A stretch of 40,896 bases of DNA from Actinomadura rubrisoli (GTDB lineage Bacteria; Actinomycetota; Actinomycetes; Streptosporangiales; Streptosporangiaceae). The notes under the pieces are model-generated. The model ran no database searches. It was not told the origin of the DNA and was given only the letters and a program-made list of their open reading frames with translations. The DNA lies in the NCBI RefSeq assembly GCF_004349215.1, contig NZ_SMKU01000042.1:1-40896 (forward strand), given 5' to 3'. Of this stretch, positions 15,617 through 22,700 are shown one piece after another. Within the stretch, counting starts at the first letter, position 1. The number at the start of each line of letters is the position of its first letter. Position numbers and translations under genes: made by a program.

Positions 15617-16525
15617 TCATTCGGGCCGGGAGAAGCGGTACGTTGCCACCCATAGTGCCGCTAGGGCAAGAAGCGCGATAATTCCCAACTCCAGCAATAC
15701 CGGCGGTGTCCAACCTCCCCATCCGGGCCCGCTCGCCTGCCCGCCGAGATCGAGGGGGCCGGGCAGAGTGCGCCGCAAAGCATCGACACCGTACGTCAGC
15801 GGATTGGCGATGACGGCGGCGCCGAGCCATCCGGGCAGGCCGCTCGCGGGAAACACCGCGCCGGACAGGAACAGCATGGGTGCCGTGCTGAGCCCGGCGA
15901 CGACCTGAAAGGTTTCGAGCCGCCTGATGCACACCGCCATCAGAACGCCAAGAGTGGCGAAGGCGAACGACAGCAGCGCCACTTCCACAAGGGCGACCAG
16001 GAGCCGCAGGTCGTAAGGAACCCCCACCAGTCCGGCAAGGACGAGAACGGGCACGCAGGAGGCCGCGCCTGTGCTCGCGCCCCCCAGGCAGAGCCCTGTG
16101 AGAAGTGCGGGACGGCCGACGGGCAGGACCAGCATCTGACGCAGGAAGCCCGATTGGCGGTCCCAGACGATGGACGCTCCCACCGTCAACGCGGGAGCCT
16201 GGGCCGCCATCAGAAGCACACCGGGGAAGAGGTACGCCCGAAAGTCGCCGGAACCGTCTCCGCCGGCCGCGACGACCGAGCTGAGCCCCGTCCCGAGAAT
16301 CAGCAAGTACAGCAGCGGGCTGAGAAGACCCATGGCAGCGCTCAGCCGGTTGCGCCGGAGACGGATCATCTCACGCTGCCATTGCACACGAATGGTGCGC
16401 AGATCTCGTGCCAGCCGCCGGCGGCTGGTGACCGCGGTGGTCAAGGCCACCGGATGCGCACCGCTCGTCGACGTCGGCTTCTGGTAGTGCACGCCATCAC
16501 GAGCCACAGATTCGCTCTCCCTCAC
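15617..16525 (-). CDS. ABC-2 type permease of the lasso exporter
   Basis: A 302-residue membrane protein with six hydrophobic segments in the ABC2_membrane pattern: a cytoplasmic N-terminus, LLSPLLYLLILGTGLSSVV, AYLFPGVLLMAAQAPALTVGASIVWDRQSGFLRQMLVLPVGR (family EG-like signature before the coupling helix), then VLVLAGLVG, ALLSFAFATLGVLMAVCIR, LFLSGAVFPASGLPGWLGAAVIANPLTYGVDALRR and a last TM at about 275-295. The GTG start overlaps the ATPase stop (GTGA). It should pair with the ATPase to export the mature lasso peptide and give self-immunity. This DrrAB-like two-gene exporter replaces the single-chain D protein seen in many lasso clusters. Confidence 0.85.
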   Translation of the reverse strand: MRESESVARDGVHYQKPTSTSGAHPVALTTAVTSRRRLARDLRTIRVQWQREMIRLRRNRLSAAMGLLSPLLYLLILGTGLSSVVAAGGDGSGDFRAYLFPGVLLMAAQAPALTVGASIVWDRQSGFLRQMLVLPVGRPALLTGLCLGGASTGAASCVPVLVLAGLVGVPYDLRLLVALVEVALLSFAFATLGVLMAVCIRRLETFQVVAGLSTAPMLFLSGAVFPASGLPGWLGAAVIANPLTYGVDALRRTLPGPLDLGGQASGPGWGGWTPPVLLELGIIALLALAALWVATYRFSRPE

Positions 16526-17487
16526 AGTTCTGAGAAGACGGATGGCGTATCGTCGGCCTCCCGGATGGTGCGACCGGTATGACGCAGGAACACATCGTCC
16601 AGTGTGGGCGGGGTGACGGTCACGGAGTGCACGGGGACGTGGAGTTCGGCGCACAGCCGGGGCACGAACTCCGCACCGCCGGTCACTCGGAATCGGACAC
16701 CCCCGGGCCCAGCGGTGGCCTCGAAACCGAACTGTTCGCGCACAGCACGGGCGGCCGCCTCATCGTTCCCGGTGCGGAGCGCGACAAGGTCGGCGCCGAC
16801 TTCGGCTTTGAGCCGGCTCGGGCTCCCTTCCACGACCAGTCTTCCCTCGTCGATGATGGCGATCTGGTCGCAGTTCTCCGCCTCCTCCAGGTGATGCGTG
16901 GTCAGGAAGACGGTGATGTGCTCCTCACGCCGGAGACGGTGCAGGTGCTCCCAGATGACCACGCGTGTCTGCGGATCAAGCCCGGTGGTGGGTTCGTCCA
17001 GGAAAAGCACCCTGGGGGCGTGCAGCAGTCCTCTGGCGATCTCCAGGCGTCTCTGCATGCCCCCGGAATAGGTGCTGACCGGAGCGTCTTTGCAATGGGT
17101 GAGATCGACGAGTTCGAGCATGGCGGCGACCGCCCGGCGGGCCTCGCGCCGGGACAAGCCGAACAGGTCGGCCTGGAAGCGCAGGTTCTGCTCGCCGGTC
17201 AGGTCACGATCCAGTGTGGATTCCTGGAAGACGAGCCCGATATGACGGCGCACATCTTCCGGCTGCCGCAGAACGTCGTATCCGGCCACCTCCGCCCGTC
17301 CCGCGTTAGGGCGAAGCAGAGTGCACAGGATGCCGATCGTGGTCGTCTTGCCCGCGCCGTTGGGCCCGAGGAACGCGAAGATCTGTCCGGCGGGAACGGA
17401 AAGGTCCAATCCGGCGACCGCTTCCGTCCCGCCGTAACTCTTGCGCAGGCCCTCGGTCAGGACGGCGAGGGGGACAGTGGCTCTCAC
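16522..17487 (-). CDS. ABC transporter ATP-binding protein (DrrA-like) of the lasso exporter
   Basis: A 321-residue ATPase. Walker A is GPNGAGKTT (about 38-46), the signature is YSGGMQRRLEIARGL, Walker B is VLFLDEPTTGLDP, and the switch histidine is in FLTTHHLEEAE. The C-terminal ~85 residues are the extension usual in DrrA-type drug and antibiotic exporters. The GTG start overlaps the B2 stop and its own stop overlaps the permease start, so it is translated with both. It should energise export of the lasso peptide. Confidence 0.88.
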   Translation of the reverse strand: MRATVPLAVLTEGLRKSYGGTEAVAGLDLSVPAGQIFAFLGPNGAGKTTTIGILCTLLRPNAGRAEVAGYDVLRQPEDVRRHIGLVFQESTLDRDLTGEQNLRFQADLFGLSRREARRAVAAMLELVDLTHCKDAPVSTYSGGMQRRLEIARGLLHAPRVLFLDEPTTGLDPQTRVVIWEHLHRLRREEHITVFLTTHHLEEAENCDQIAIIDEGRLVVEGSPSRLKAEVGADLVALRTGNDEAAARAVREQFGFEATAGPGGVRFRVTGGAEFVPRLCAELHVPVHSVTVTPPTLDDVFLRHTGRTIREADDTPSVFSEL

Positions 17488-17915
17488 AAGAGTTTTCCAG
17501 CTCCGGGATGCCTCACGCTCATGGTCGTCCGGAAGAGGGCCATGTCATCGATTTCGCCGATGGCGGCTCCATCGACCTCCACCCAGGCATGCGCGCGGAA
17601 TGGTCGGCTCCGTACCCCAGTGCACCAGTCGGGCCACCCTCCATGCAACCGGCACAGCACCGCCGTCGCCACGGACCGCTGAAGGCAGCCCTGGCCCGCG
17701 CATCGCGCGCTCACGGTCACCACGGCCTGACGCGCGTTGAGCGCCAGGGCGGTATTCGCCGGACGCGAACCGGTGCGGAGGAGCCTGAGCGCCATTTGCA
17801 GGCGGCGCGGCGACAGCGCGACCAGCAGGCGGGCCACGGCGACGGCGGCGCAGGCCGTCACCCGCAGGCGCCGGGAAAGCGCGACGGGCGATTCGGAGGT
17901 GGTCAGCATCGTCAT
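17484..17915 (-). CDS. Lasso peptide leader peptidase B2 (transglutaminase-like)
   Basis: A 143-residue protein of the lasso B2 family (cysteine protease, transglutaminase-like fold). The predicted catalytic residues are C77 in GQGCLQRSVA, H109 in RAHAWVEVDG and D115 in the same segment, as in McjB C-terminal domains. The N-terminal 60 residues are the usual helical lead-in. It would cut the leader after the Thr-X pair while the cyclase activates the acidic side chain. The start overlaps the B1 stop (ATGA), and B1 delivers the leader to it. Confidence 0.92.
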   Translation of the reverse strand: MTMLTTSESPVALSRRLRVTACAAVAVARLLVALSPRRLQMALRLLRTGSRPANTALALNARQAVVTVSARCAGQGCLQRSVATAVLCRLHGGWPDWCTGVRSRPFRAHAWVEVDGAAIGEIDDMALFRTTMSVRHPGAGKLL

Positions 17916-18172
17916 GACGTCACCACCAGACGAGCCTGGCGCAGGCTCTCCAGGAGTGTCTCGACATCGGTGCGGGCACGCTCGGCCGGGACCGGGAACC
18001 GTTCGGCCAGCGACTCGGCGGCCTCCTCGGGCGAGAACCCTTCCAGCAACAGCCGCAGCGCGGCCGCGCCCGTGACGTTGAGCCGAAAGTACCGGCCTCC
18101 TCGCTGGTCGAGTAACGCGAGTCCATCGTCGAGATCGGTGGCCGAGACGTCGCGTGAGAGAGCTACGGTCAT
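17912..18172 (-). CDS. Lasso peptide B1 (PqqD-like RiPP recognition element)
   Basis: An 86-residue PqqD-fold protein: an N-terminal strand region VALSRDVSATDLDDGLALLDQRGGRYFRLNVTGAAALRLLLEG, followed by three helices (FSPEEAAESLAERFPVPAERARTDVETLLESLRQARLV). Such RREs bind the Tyr/Pro-containing leader motif. ATG 18172 has AAGGAG 7 bases upstream and overlaps the cyclase stop (ATGA); the frame open to 18358 is spurious. It is a separate protein here, the split-B arrangement usual in actinobacteria. Confidence 0.93.
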   Translation of the reverse strand: MTVALSRDVSATDLDDGLALLDQRGGRYFRLNVTGAAALRLLLEGFSPEEAAESLAERFPVPAERARTDVETLLESLRQARLVVTS

Positions 18173-20007
18173 CGTGGGTCTCCTTGGGGGAACGCGGCCA
18201 TGGGGGCGACAGAACTCGGAGAGCGGAGCCAGGACTCGCAGGCCATCGTGTTCGCGAGCGGAGGCATCTGCGGTGAATCGGAGCCCAGGCTGATCAGAGC
18301 GGCCCGCAGGCGGTCGGCATTCACCATGCCCAATTGGGCGAGGCGCGAGTCGTCGCACAGTCCGAGAAGGGATCGGCGGTTGCGCCGCAGTCCCTCGTCC
18401 TCGTCGGCGCTGTACTCCCCTTTGGTGCGGCGTTCGAGAATCTCGTCCGGGACGACGCCGGTCATGGCGGCGCGGAGCAGCGGCTTGTACCGTCCTCTGG
18501 CCGCGCGGTCCTCGATCCGCACCGACAGCGCGGCCTCGATGACCCGGTCATCCAGATACGGGGCGTCCCACTCGACGCCGAGATCGGCGAACGCCAGCCT
18601 CAGCTGCCTGATCGTCCCCCCGCTGTGGACGGCGAACTCCAGCATCTGGTGGCGGACCCGGTCGGAGCACAAGGGGTGCGGATCCTTCGCCGCCTCTGCC
18701 CGGAGGAGCCGGCTCGCGGCCCCGACGGCCTCTTTCGTGGCCCATGGCGGCATGCGCAGGCCGTCCCCCCATCCCAGAGGAGCTTGGGAAGCCGCTTCCA
18801 GAGGGGCCGTGAGCTCGTCTGCGGCCCGGATCAGGGACTCCCCGAGCGAAGACCGGTCCAGCAGCCCCCGCGCGGTCGAGAGCAGGCCCCACCGATTCGC
18901 GGCCCTCCGCTGGTTGGCGACGCGGAGCCCCCTCAGCGGATGCGCGCGGACCAGCGACCAGAGATAGGTGGGAAGGCTGATGAAGAGCTCGTCGCCCCCG
19001 AGCCCTATCAGATGGCGGCGCGCCCCCTCGGACGCGTCGGCCTGAGCAAGGTGCTCCATGTAGGAGCGGATGTGGTACCAGGTCCCCGGTCCTTCCGCGT
19101 CGCCCCGGCGCGTGGAACCGCCCTCGACGTCCCCCCACCATGCGAGCGTCCCCGGTGCCTCGACGATCCGGTGGCGGGCCAAGGGCAGATGCTTCGCCGC
19201 CCGCTGCGCCCATACCGTGTCGTCGTTGGACCGGTCTTTGGGCTTGCGATGGTAGGTGATCAGATCGGCCCCGGCGGCGGAGGCGAGAAAGCAAAGGCCA
19301 GTGGAGTCCATTCCCCCGGAAAGGTCGGCGCCGATCGGTCCGTGGCCTTTCGCGCGGACGGCCAGCGCCTCCAGCAGCGCCTCGCGCAGCCCGCCCGCCG
19401 CGTCTCTCAGGGGCCGATCGGGCGGAGGGGCCTCCCACCAGCGGACCCTCCGGTGCCGGCCGCCGGCGTCGACGTCCAGCCAATGTCCCATCTCCAATTG
19501 GCTGATCCCGGTCCACACGGGGCGCCGGCTCAGCGGCCAGGGCGGAACCGGCTCTAAGAGCCGCAGGACGAGGGCGTCTTCATCGAGCCGCGATTCGGCC
19601 AGCATCGAAAGCGGCCGGACTCCACTCGCGGCCACCGTCACACCGTCGATGTCCGCGAAGAAGATCTGCCGGGCCGTCGACAGGGTGCCTTGGCTGCGCG
19701 TCCGGCCGTCGACCGACGCGATCATATGCGCGCTGCCCGGAAGGGCCCGAGCCACGGAGTCCAGAGAACGCAGCGAGCTCGCGCGGTCGAGAGTCCGCTC
19801 AAGAGCCTTGGCATCGAAGCGGGTGGGGCCGAAAAGAGCCAGCTTCCGCCGGCCCGCGGTGACCAAGGCGAGATCTTCCTTCCGCCAGGATCCCACCACC
19901 CACGGGCGTCCCGAGTGGTGCGATATGACCTGGCGCTTTTCGCGGCCCTGGACTCGCTGGAGGATCGGCTCGGCTTCGGGGCCATCGGGGAGGACGAGAA
20001 AGTCCAT
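18169..20007 (-). CDS. Lasso macrolactam synthetase C (asparagine-synthase-like)
   Basis: A 612-residue asparagine-synthetase homologue. The PP-loop ATP pyrophosphatase motif SGGMDS is at 230-235, with IGLGGDELF further on and YKPLLRAAMTGVVPDEILERRTKGEYSADE near the end. The N-terminal 200 residues keep the glutaminase-like fold but lack the N-terminal nucleophile Cys, as in other lasso cyclases. It would adenylate the Asp side chain of the core and join it to the new N-terminus. It starts 69 bases after the precursor stop, beyond a large palindrome. GAGGAG lies only 2 bases before the ATG, an unusually short spacing that may limit its translation. Confidence 0.93.
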   Translation of the reverse strand: MDFLVLPDGPEAEPILQRVQGREKRQVISHHSGRPWVVGSWRKEDLALVTAGRRKLALFGPTRFDAKALERTLDRASSLRSLDSVARALPGSAHMIASVDGRTRSQGTLSTARQIFFADIDGVTVAASGVRPLSMLAESRLDEDALVLRLLEPVPPWPLSRRPVWTGISQLEMGHWLDVDAGGRHRRVRWWEAPPPDRPLRDAAGGLREALLEALAVRAKGHGPIGADLSGGMDSTGLCFLASAAGADLITYHRKPKDRSNDDTVWAQRAAKHLPLARHRIVEAPGTLAWWGDVEGGSTRRGDAEGPGTWYHIRSYMEHLAQADASEGARRHLIGLGGDELFISLPTYLWSLVRAHPLRGLRVANQRRAANRWGLLSTARGLLDRSSLGESLIRAADELTAPLEAASQAPLGWGDGLRMPPWATKEAVGAASRLLRAEAAKDPHPLCSDRVRHQMLEFAVHSGGTIRQLRLAFADLGVEWDAPYLDDRVIEAALSVRIEDRAARGRYKPLLRAAMTGVVPDEILERRTKGEYSADEDEGLRRNRRSLLGLCDDSRLAQLGMVNADRLRAALISLGSDSPQMPPLANTMACESWLRSPSSVAPMAAFPQGDPR

Positions 20008-20028
20008 ATCTCCTCAACAATGGGGACG

Positions 20029-20058
20029 CGATGCAAGGGGGCGCGCCCCCTTGCATCG
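20029..20058. repeat. 30-base perfect palindrome between precursor and cyclase genes
   Basis: The sequence from 20029 to 20058 is self-complementary over all 30 bases; each half reads CGATGCAAGGGGGCG on its strand. In RNA it would fold into a very stable hairpin 18 bases after the precursor stop. Hairpins in this position in RiPP operons let the short precursor message accumulate while only part of transcription reads into the enzyme genes; that role is inferred here. Confidence 0.7.
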
Positions 20059-20076
20059 GTCTGGTCCCCCGCTTGG

Positions 20077-20241
20077 TTATGGGAAAGGCGCCCACTTCAG
20101 GAGCAGGTCGAGCGGGCGGTGCGGCTTCGGGATGCCGAGGGTGAGCTCGGCGAAGCCTCCGGCCGCCGTCAGGACGGGGGGCTCGTAGATGCCGTCGTCC
20201 TCGTTCACGATAGGCGGCTCATAACCGCCGGTCTCGGTCAT
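20077..20241 (-). CDS. Lasso peptide precursor A
   Basis: A 54-residue ORF found by reading the gap upstream of the cyclase. The leader (1-35) contains Y19-E-P-P-V-L-T-A-A-G-G-F-A-E-L-T-L-G36, an exact match to the lasso leader motif YxxPxLxxxGxFxxxTxG. The conserved penultimate Thr (T34) places cleavage between L35 and G36. The core is GIPKPHRPLDLLLKWAPFP (19 residues), with five prolines and one acidic residue, Asp at core position 10. A ring from G1 to D10 would hold ten residues. The leader carries an imperfect duplication, Y7EPPIV and Y19EPPVL. The AAAGGA ribosome site sits 13 bases before the ATG, rather far. It is first in the operon. Confidence 0.88.
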   Translation of the reverse strand: MTETGGYEPPIVNEDDGIYEPPVLTAAGGFAELTLGIPKPHRPLDLLLKWAPFP

Positions 20242-20315
20242 GGCGCTGACACCATCCTTTCGATTGGAGACGCGACGAGAGCACCGATCCAGCGGAGTGC
20301 CCTCATCTCCTCGGA

Positions 20316-20385
20316 CACCTTGAAACTACGTGTCCCATTGTCCCAGGCGCCTGGGACAGCGTTCCCGCCCATGTCCCGTGGGGCA
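20316..20385 (-). promoter_or_regulatory. Lasso operon promoter with clustered TGTCCC/GGGACA sites
   Basis: Reading leftward, TAGTTT (20328-20323) is a good actinobacterial -10 with no -35 consensus upstream. In its place stand repeated half-sites: the 20-base palindrome TGTCCCAGGCGCCTGGGACA (20339-20358), a direct copy of TGGGACA one base on (20337-20331), and a looser TGTCCC-GT-GGGGCA dyad (20372-20385). This is the pattern of an activator-dependent promoter. The array overlaps the last codons of the upstream response regulator, whose TAG stop is part of the -10. The predicted 5' untranslated region is about 75 bases. Confidence 0.55.
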
Positions 20386-21135
20386 GGGATCGAGTTTCCC
20401 GGCGTGCGCGGATTCGCCGAGTGAGCGCTGTCCGGAGCCGGAAGTGGTTCGTCCGCCATTGGCGCCGGGCACCCCGTGTTCTTCGCTTCCAAGGCCGGCG
20501 TCGCGCGCTCGGGCCACCGCCGCCGCACGGTCGGAAACCTGGAGCTTCGAGAAGACATGCGAGATGTGGTTGCGCACGGTCTTCTCCGCCAGCACCAGCT
20601 TCCGTGAAATGTGCCGGTTGTCGTAACCGCGGGCGAGCAGGTCCAGGACCTCCCGCTCCCGGTCGGTCAACTCGGGGAAAGCGGCACGATGGGGCAGCTC
20701 GTGCACTTCGGTGAAATAGAGCGCCAGCCGCGAGGCGAACGTGGGACTGAGCACCGCTCCCCCATCGGCCACGATGCGCACGGCCAGGAGAAGTTCGTCC
20801 AGCGGGGCCCTCTTCACCATGTAGCCGCGGGCGCCCGCCCGCAGCGCGCCGACCACCGCGTCGTCGTCCTCAAGCAGCGAGACCACCAGCACTCCGGGGT
20901 GCGGCCGCCGCGCGTCGCCGGCGTTGACCTCCCTGATCACCTCTACGCCCGACATCCCGGAGAGCCGGAGCTCAAGCAGCACCACATCGGCCTGCACTTC
21001 GGACCGCCGAAGTGCCCGCAAGGCGGCCTCGCCCGTATCCGCCTCACCGATCACGTTCATCCCCGCGCCTTCCAGCGCGGCCCTCACGCCGGCCAGGAAC
21101 AGCGGGTGGTCGTCGACAAGGAAAACGCGTATCAT
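20326..21135 (-). CDS. NarL-type response regulator with Glu at the phospho-acceptor site
   Basis: A 269-residue protein. The receiver (1-120) has the D8-D9 acidic pair (FLVDDHP), a Ser switch residue (VLVVSLLEDDD) and Lys (YMVKRAP), but the acceptor position is Glu55 (DVVLLELRLSGMSG) instead of Asp. The HTH is canonical: LTDREREVLDLLARGYDNRHISRKLVLAEKTVRNHISHVFSKLQVSDRAAAVARARDAGL. About 55 residues then continue beyond the usual end, Gly/Arg-rich and overlying the lasso promoter repeats. ATG 21135 fits the receiver start. No kinase gene is adjacent. It is the obvious candidate activator of the lasso operon, possibly locked in an active-like state. Confidence 0.85.
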   Translation of the reverse strand: MIRVFLVDDHPLFLAGVRAALEGAGMNVIGEADTGEAALRALRRSEVQADVVLLELRLSGMSGVEVIREVNAGDARRPHPGVLVVSLLEDDDAVVGALRAGARGYMVKRAPLDELLLAVRIVADGGAVLSPTFASRLALYFTEVHELPHRAAFPELTDREREVLDLLARGYDNRHISRKLVLAEKTVRNHISHVFSKLQVSDRAAAVARARDAGLGSEEHGVPGANGGRTTSGSGQRSLGESAHAGKLDPCPTGHGRERCPRRLGQWDT

Positions 21136-21447
21136 CGCGGCCGCCACGGGAGGGCGGCGCCAATCACTGCGAGAGCGGCCGCCGGTTCTCCGGGCCACTG
21201 CTGGACGATCAGCCAGCCGTTCACCTCACACCTCTCCCAAAGCGGACGTGCACGGGGGAATAATGTCCTCTTCTGTCCGGATTCACTCGGGGGCGGCAAC
21301 CCGGAGAATCACGCGCGCGCAGCGCGCCCTCAACCTCACTCGAAAGGACACCTCGGCAGATCTCTACACATCAGGCTCACCTTGCGACTGTAAGCAACAT
21401 CTCGCTGCATCTGTAGATCGAAGTAGCACTTACCTGTTTCATAACCT

Positions 21448-21464
21448 ACGCTGATGATCAGCGT
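21448..21464. promoter_or_regulatory. Candidate XRE operator palindrome
   Basis: ACGCTGATGATCAGCGT is a perfect 8+1+8 palindrome, about 120 bases before the XRE gene start, next to AT-rich TTACCT/TAACCT hexamers that could be promoter elements. Size and symmetry fit an XRE-family dimer site. Confidence 0.5.
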
Positions 21465-21541
21465 CAAGCAGCCGATCGAGCGGTCCCGCCCTCGCAGCTC
21501 GCCGCCGATCCGGCGTCAGATAACCCCCCACCTTGGCTTTC

Positions 21542-21559
21542 GCGGTGATCAGTCACCGC
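21542..21559. promoter_or_regulatory. Hairpin in front of the XRE ribosome site
   Basis: GCGGTGA-TCAG-TCACCGC lies 12 bases upstream of the GGAGG ribosome site of the XRE gene. It could be a second operator or a 5' leader hairpin. Confidence 0.35.
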
Positions 21560-21581
21560 TTTCCCCGCAGTGGAGGACGTT

Positions 21582-22034
21582 GTGTCAGCCGAAAAACCGC
21601 ACCGGTCTCTGGCGGACAAGATCAACTGGCTGATCTGCCACATGTGGCCGGCCGATGGCGCGCAGCAACCATCCGATGCCGAGGTGGCCGCCGCGGTGCA
21701 GGGAGCGACCAACGAGGTGATATCGCGGTCCACGGTCTGGAAGCTCCGGACGGGGCGCCAGCCGAATCCCACTCTGCGCACGCTGAACGCATTTGCTACC
21801 TTCTTCAAGGTGCCTATCGGCTACTTCGGCGACGGCGAAGAGGCCGAGCGCATCGAAGGGCAGCTATCGCTGCTCGCTCTGATGCGCGACGGCGGAATCG
21901 GGAACGCGACGCTCCGCGCCCTGGCGGACTTGTCACCCGAGGGAAGGCAAATGATCACCGAGATCATCACCAGCGCGGCACGCATGGAACAGCAGCGCTC
22001 CGGTCGGCCGCCGGGCGGTCAGGACGATCGTTAG
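21582..22034 (+). CDS. XRE-family helix-turn-helix regulator
   Basis: A 150-residue protein starting at GTG 21582, 5 bases after GGAGG (a GTG at 21570 lies before that site). The XRE domain spans about residues 5-80: LADKINWLICHMWPADGAQQPSDAEVAAAVQGATNEVISRSTVWKLRTGRQPNPTLRTLNAFATFFKVPIGYFGDGEEAERI. The long insertion before helix 3 and the PxYF ending are typical of actinobacterial XRE proteins found beside ImmA-type peptidases. The C-terminal 60 residues (ALADLSPEGRQMITEII) form a helical dimer or cleavage region. It is first in a four-gene set and probably represses it. Confidence 0.82.
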   Translation: MSAEKPHRSLADKINWLICHMWPADGAQQPSDAEVAAAVQGATNEVISRSTVWKLRTGRQPNPTLRTLNAFATFFKVPIGYFGDGEEAERIEGQLSLLALMRDGGIGNATLRALADLSPEGRQMITEIITSAARMEQQRSGRPPGGQDDR

Positions 22035-22080
22035 GGCAGTTCGTTAGGGCAGTTCGCGACTGGAGGCGCCGCCTGATGCC

Positions 22081-22662
22081 GTGACCCTGGGATGCCTCCA
22101 TGACGAGACGGGAGATCACGCGTTGGTCCGCCGCGACGTGCTGAATCGATGCCAGGAGTTGGTGGACGCTCTCGATGTTCCCGAGCCATTCGACCTCGAC
22201 GGGTTCTGCCACCGGCTCGGACAGCAGCGGAATCGTCCGATCCGGCTGCTTCCCCTCACGACCGGGGTGGGCACGCCCTGCGGCATATGGGTCAGCGCGG
22301 CCGAGGCCGACTACATATTCCACGAGCAGGGGACCTCGATCCTGCATCAGCAGCACATCGTCCTGCACGAGATAGGCCACATGCTCCTGGAGCACGGGTC
22401 CGGCCCAGGCCCGGCCGGCGGCCGCTACGCGTCCCTGCTGCCCGACCTCGATCCAGAGCTGATCACCACCATGCTCGGCCGTACGGCCTATGACTGCGTG
22501 CAGGAACTGGAGGCGGAGACGTTCGCGGATCTCATGTCCCTGGCGGTCACGCCGGCCACCGCGCGGTACGGCCGCAGCGCGCCGGCGGCACCCCGTGAAC
22601 ACGCCGAGATCGTCGCCAGGATCGAGGGGACGGTCGGCGTGCGCGGGACTTCCCGGCTCTGA
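22081..22662 (+). CDS. ImmA/IrrE-family metallopeptidase
   Basis: A 193-residue protein with the zinc motif HEIGH at 96-100 followed by MLLEH and a third-ligand segment ELEAETFADLMSLAV (about 143-157). This is the COG2856 family, whose member ImmA cleaves an XRE repressor to relieve repression. Here the neighbour XRE protein is the likely target. The start is uncertain: GTG 22081 has its nearest GGAGG about 15 bases away; TTG 22123 is an alternative with GGGAG upstream. It is 46 bases downstream of the XRE gene, in the same operon. Confidence 0.82.
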   Translation: MTLGCLHDETGDHALVRRDVLNRCQELVDALDVPEPFDLDGFCHRLGQQRNRPIRLLPLTTGVGTPCGIWVSAAEADYIFHEQGTSILHQQHIVLHEIGHMLLEHGSGPGPAGGRYASLLPDLDPELITTMLGRTAYDCVQELEAETFADLMSLAVTPATARYGRSAPAAPREHAEIVARIEGTVGVRGTSRL

Positions 22663-22700
22663 TCGCCGAAACGCATCCAACCGAGAGGCAGGTACTCCTG

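Larger units (their letters stand above)
21136..21581. other. Divergent intergenic region between lasso regulator and XRE cassette
   Basis: About 450 bases with no gene. The part from 21340 to 21470 is AT-richer than the surroundings and should hold the promoters. Two dyads are present: the 17-base palindrome at 21448-21464 and the hairpin at 21542-21559. Confidence 0.5.

Noticed and set aside
20241..20254. Five-codon ORF overlapping the lasso precursor start (MVSAP)
   Set aside because: It has AAAGG nearby and ends on the precursor ATG, but is too short to support without further evidence.
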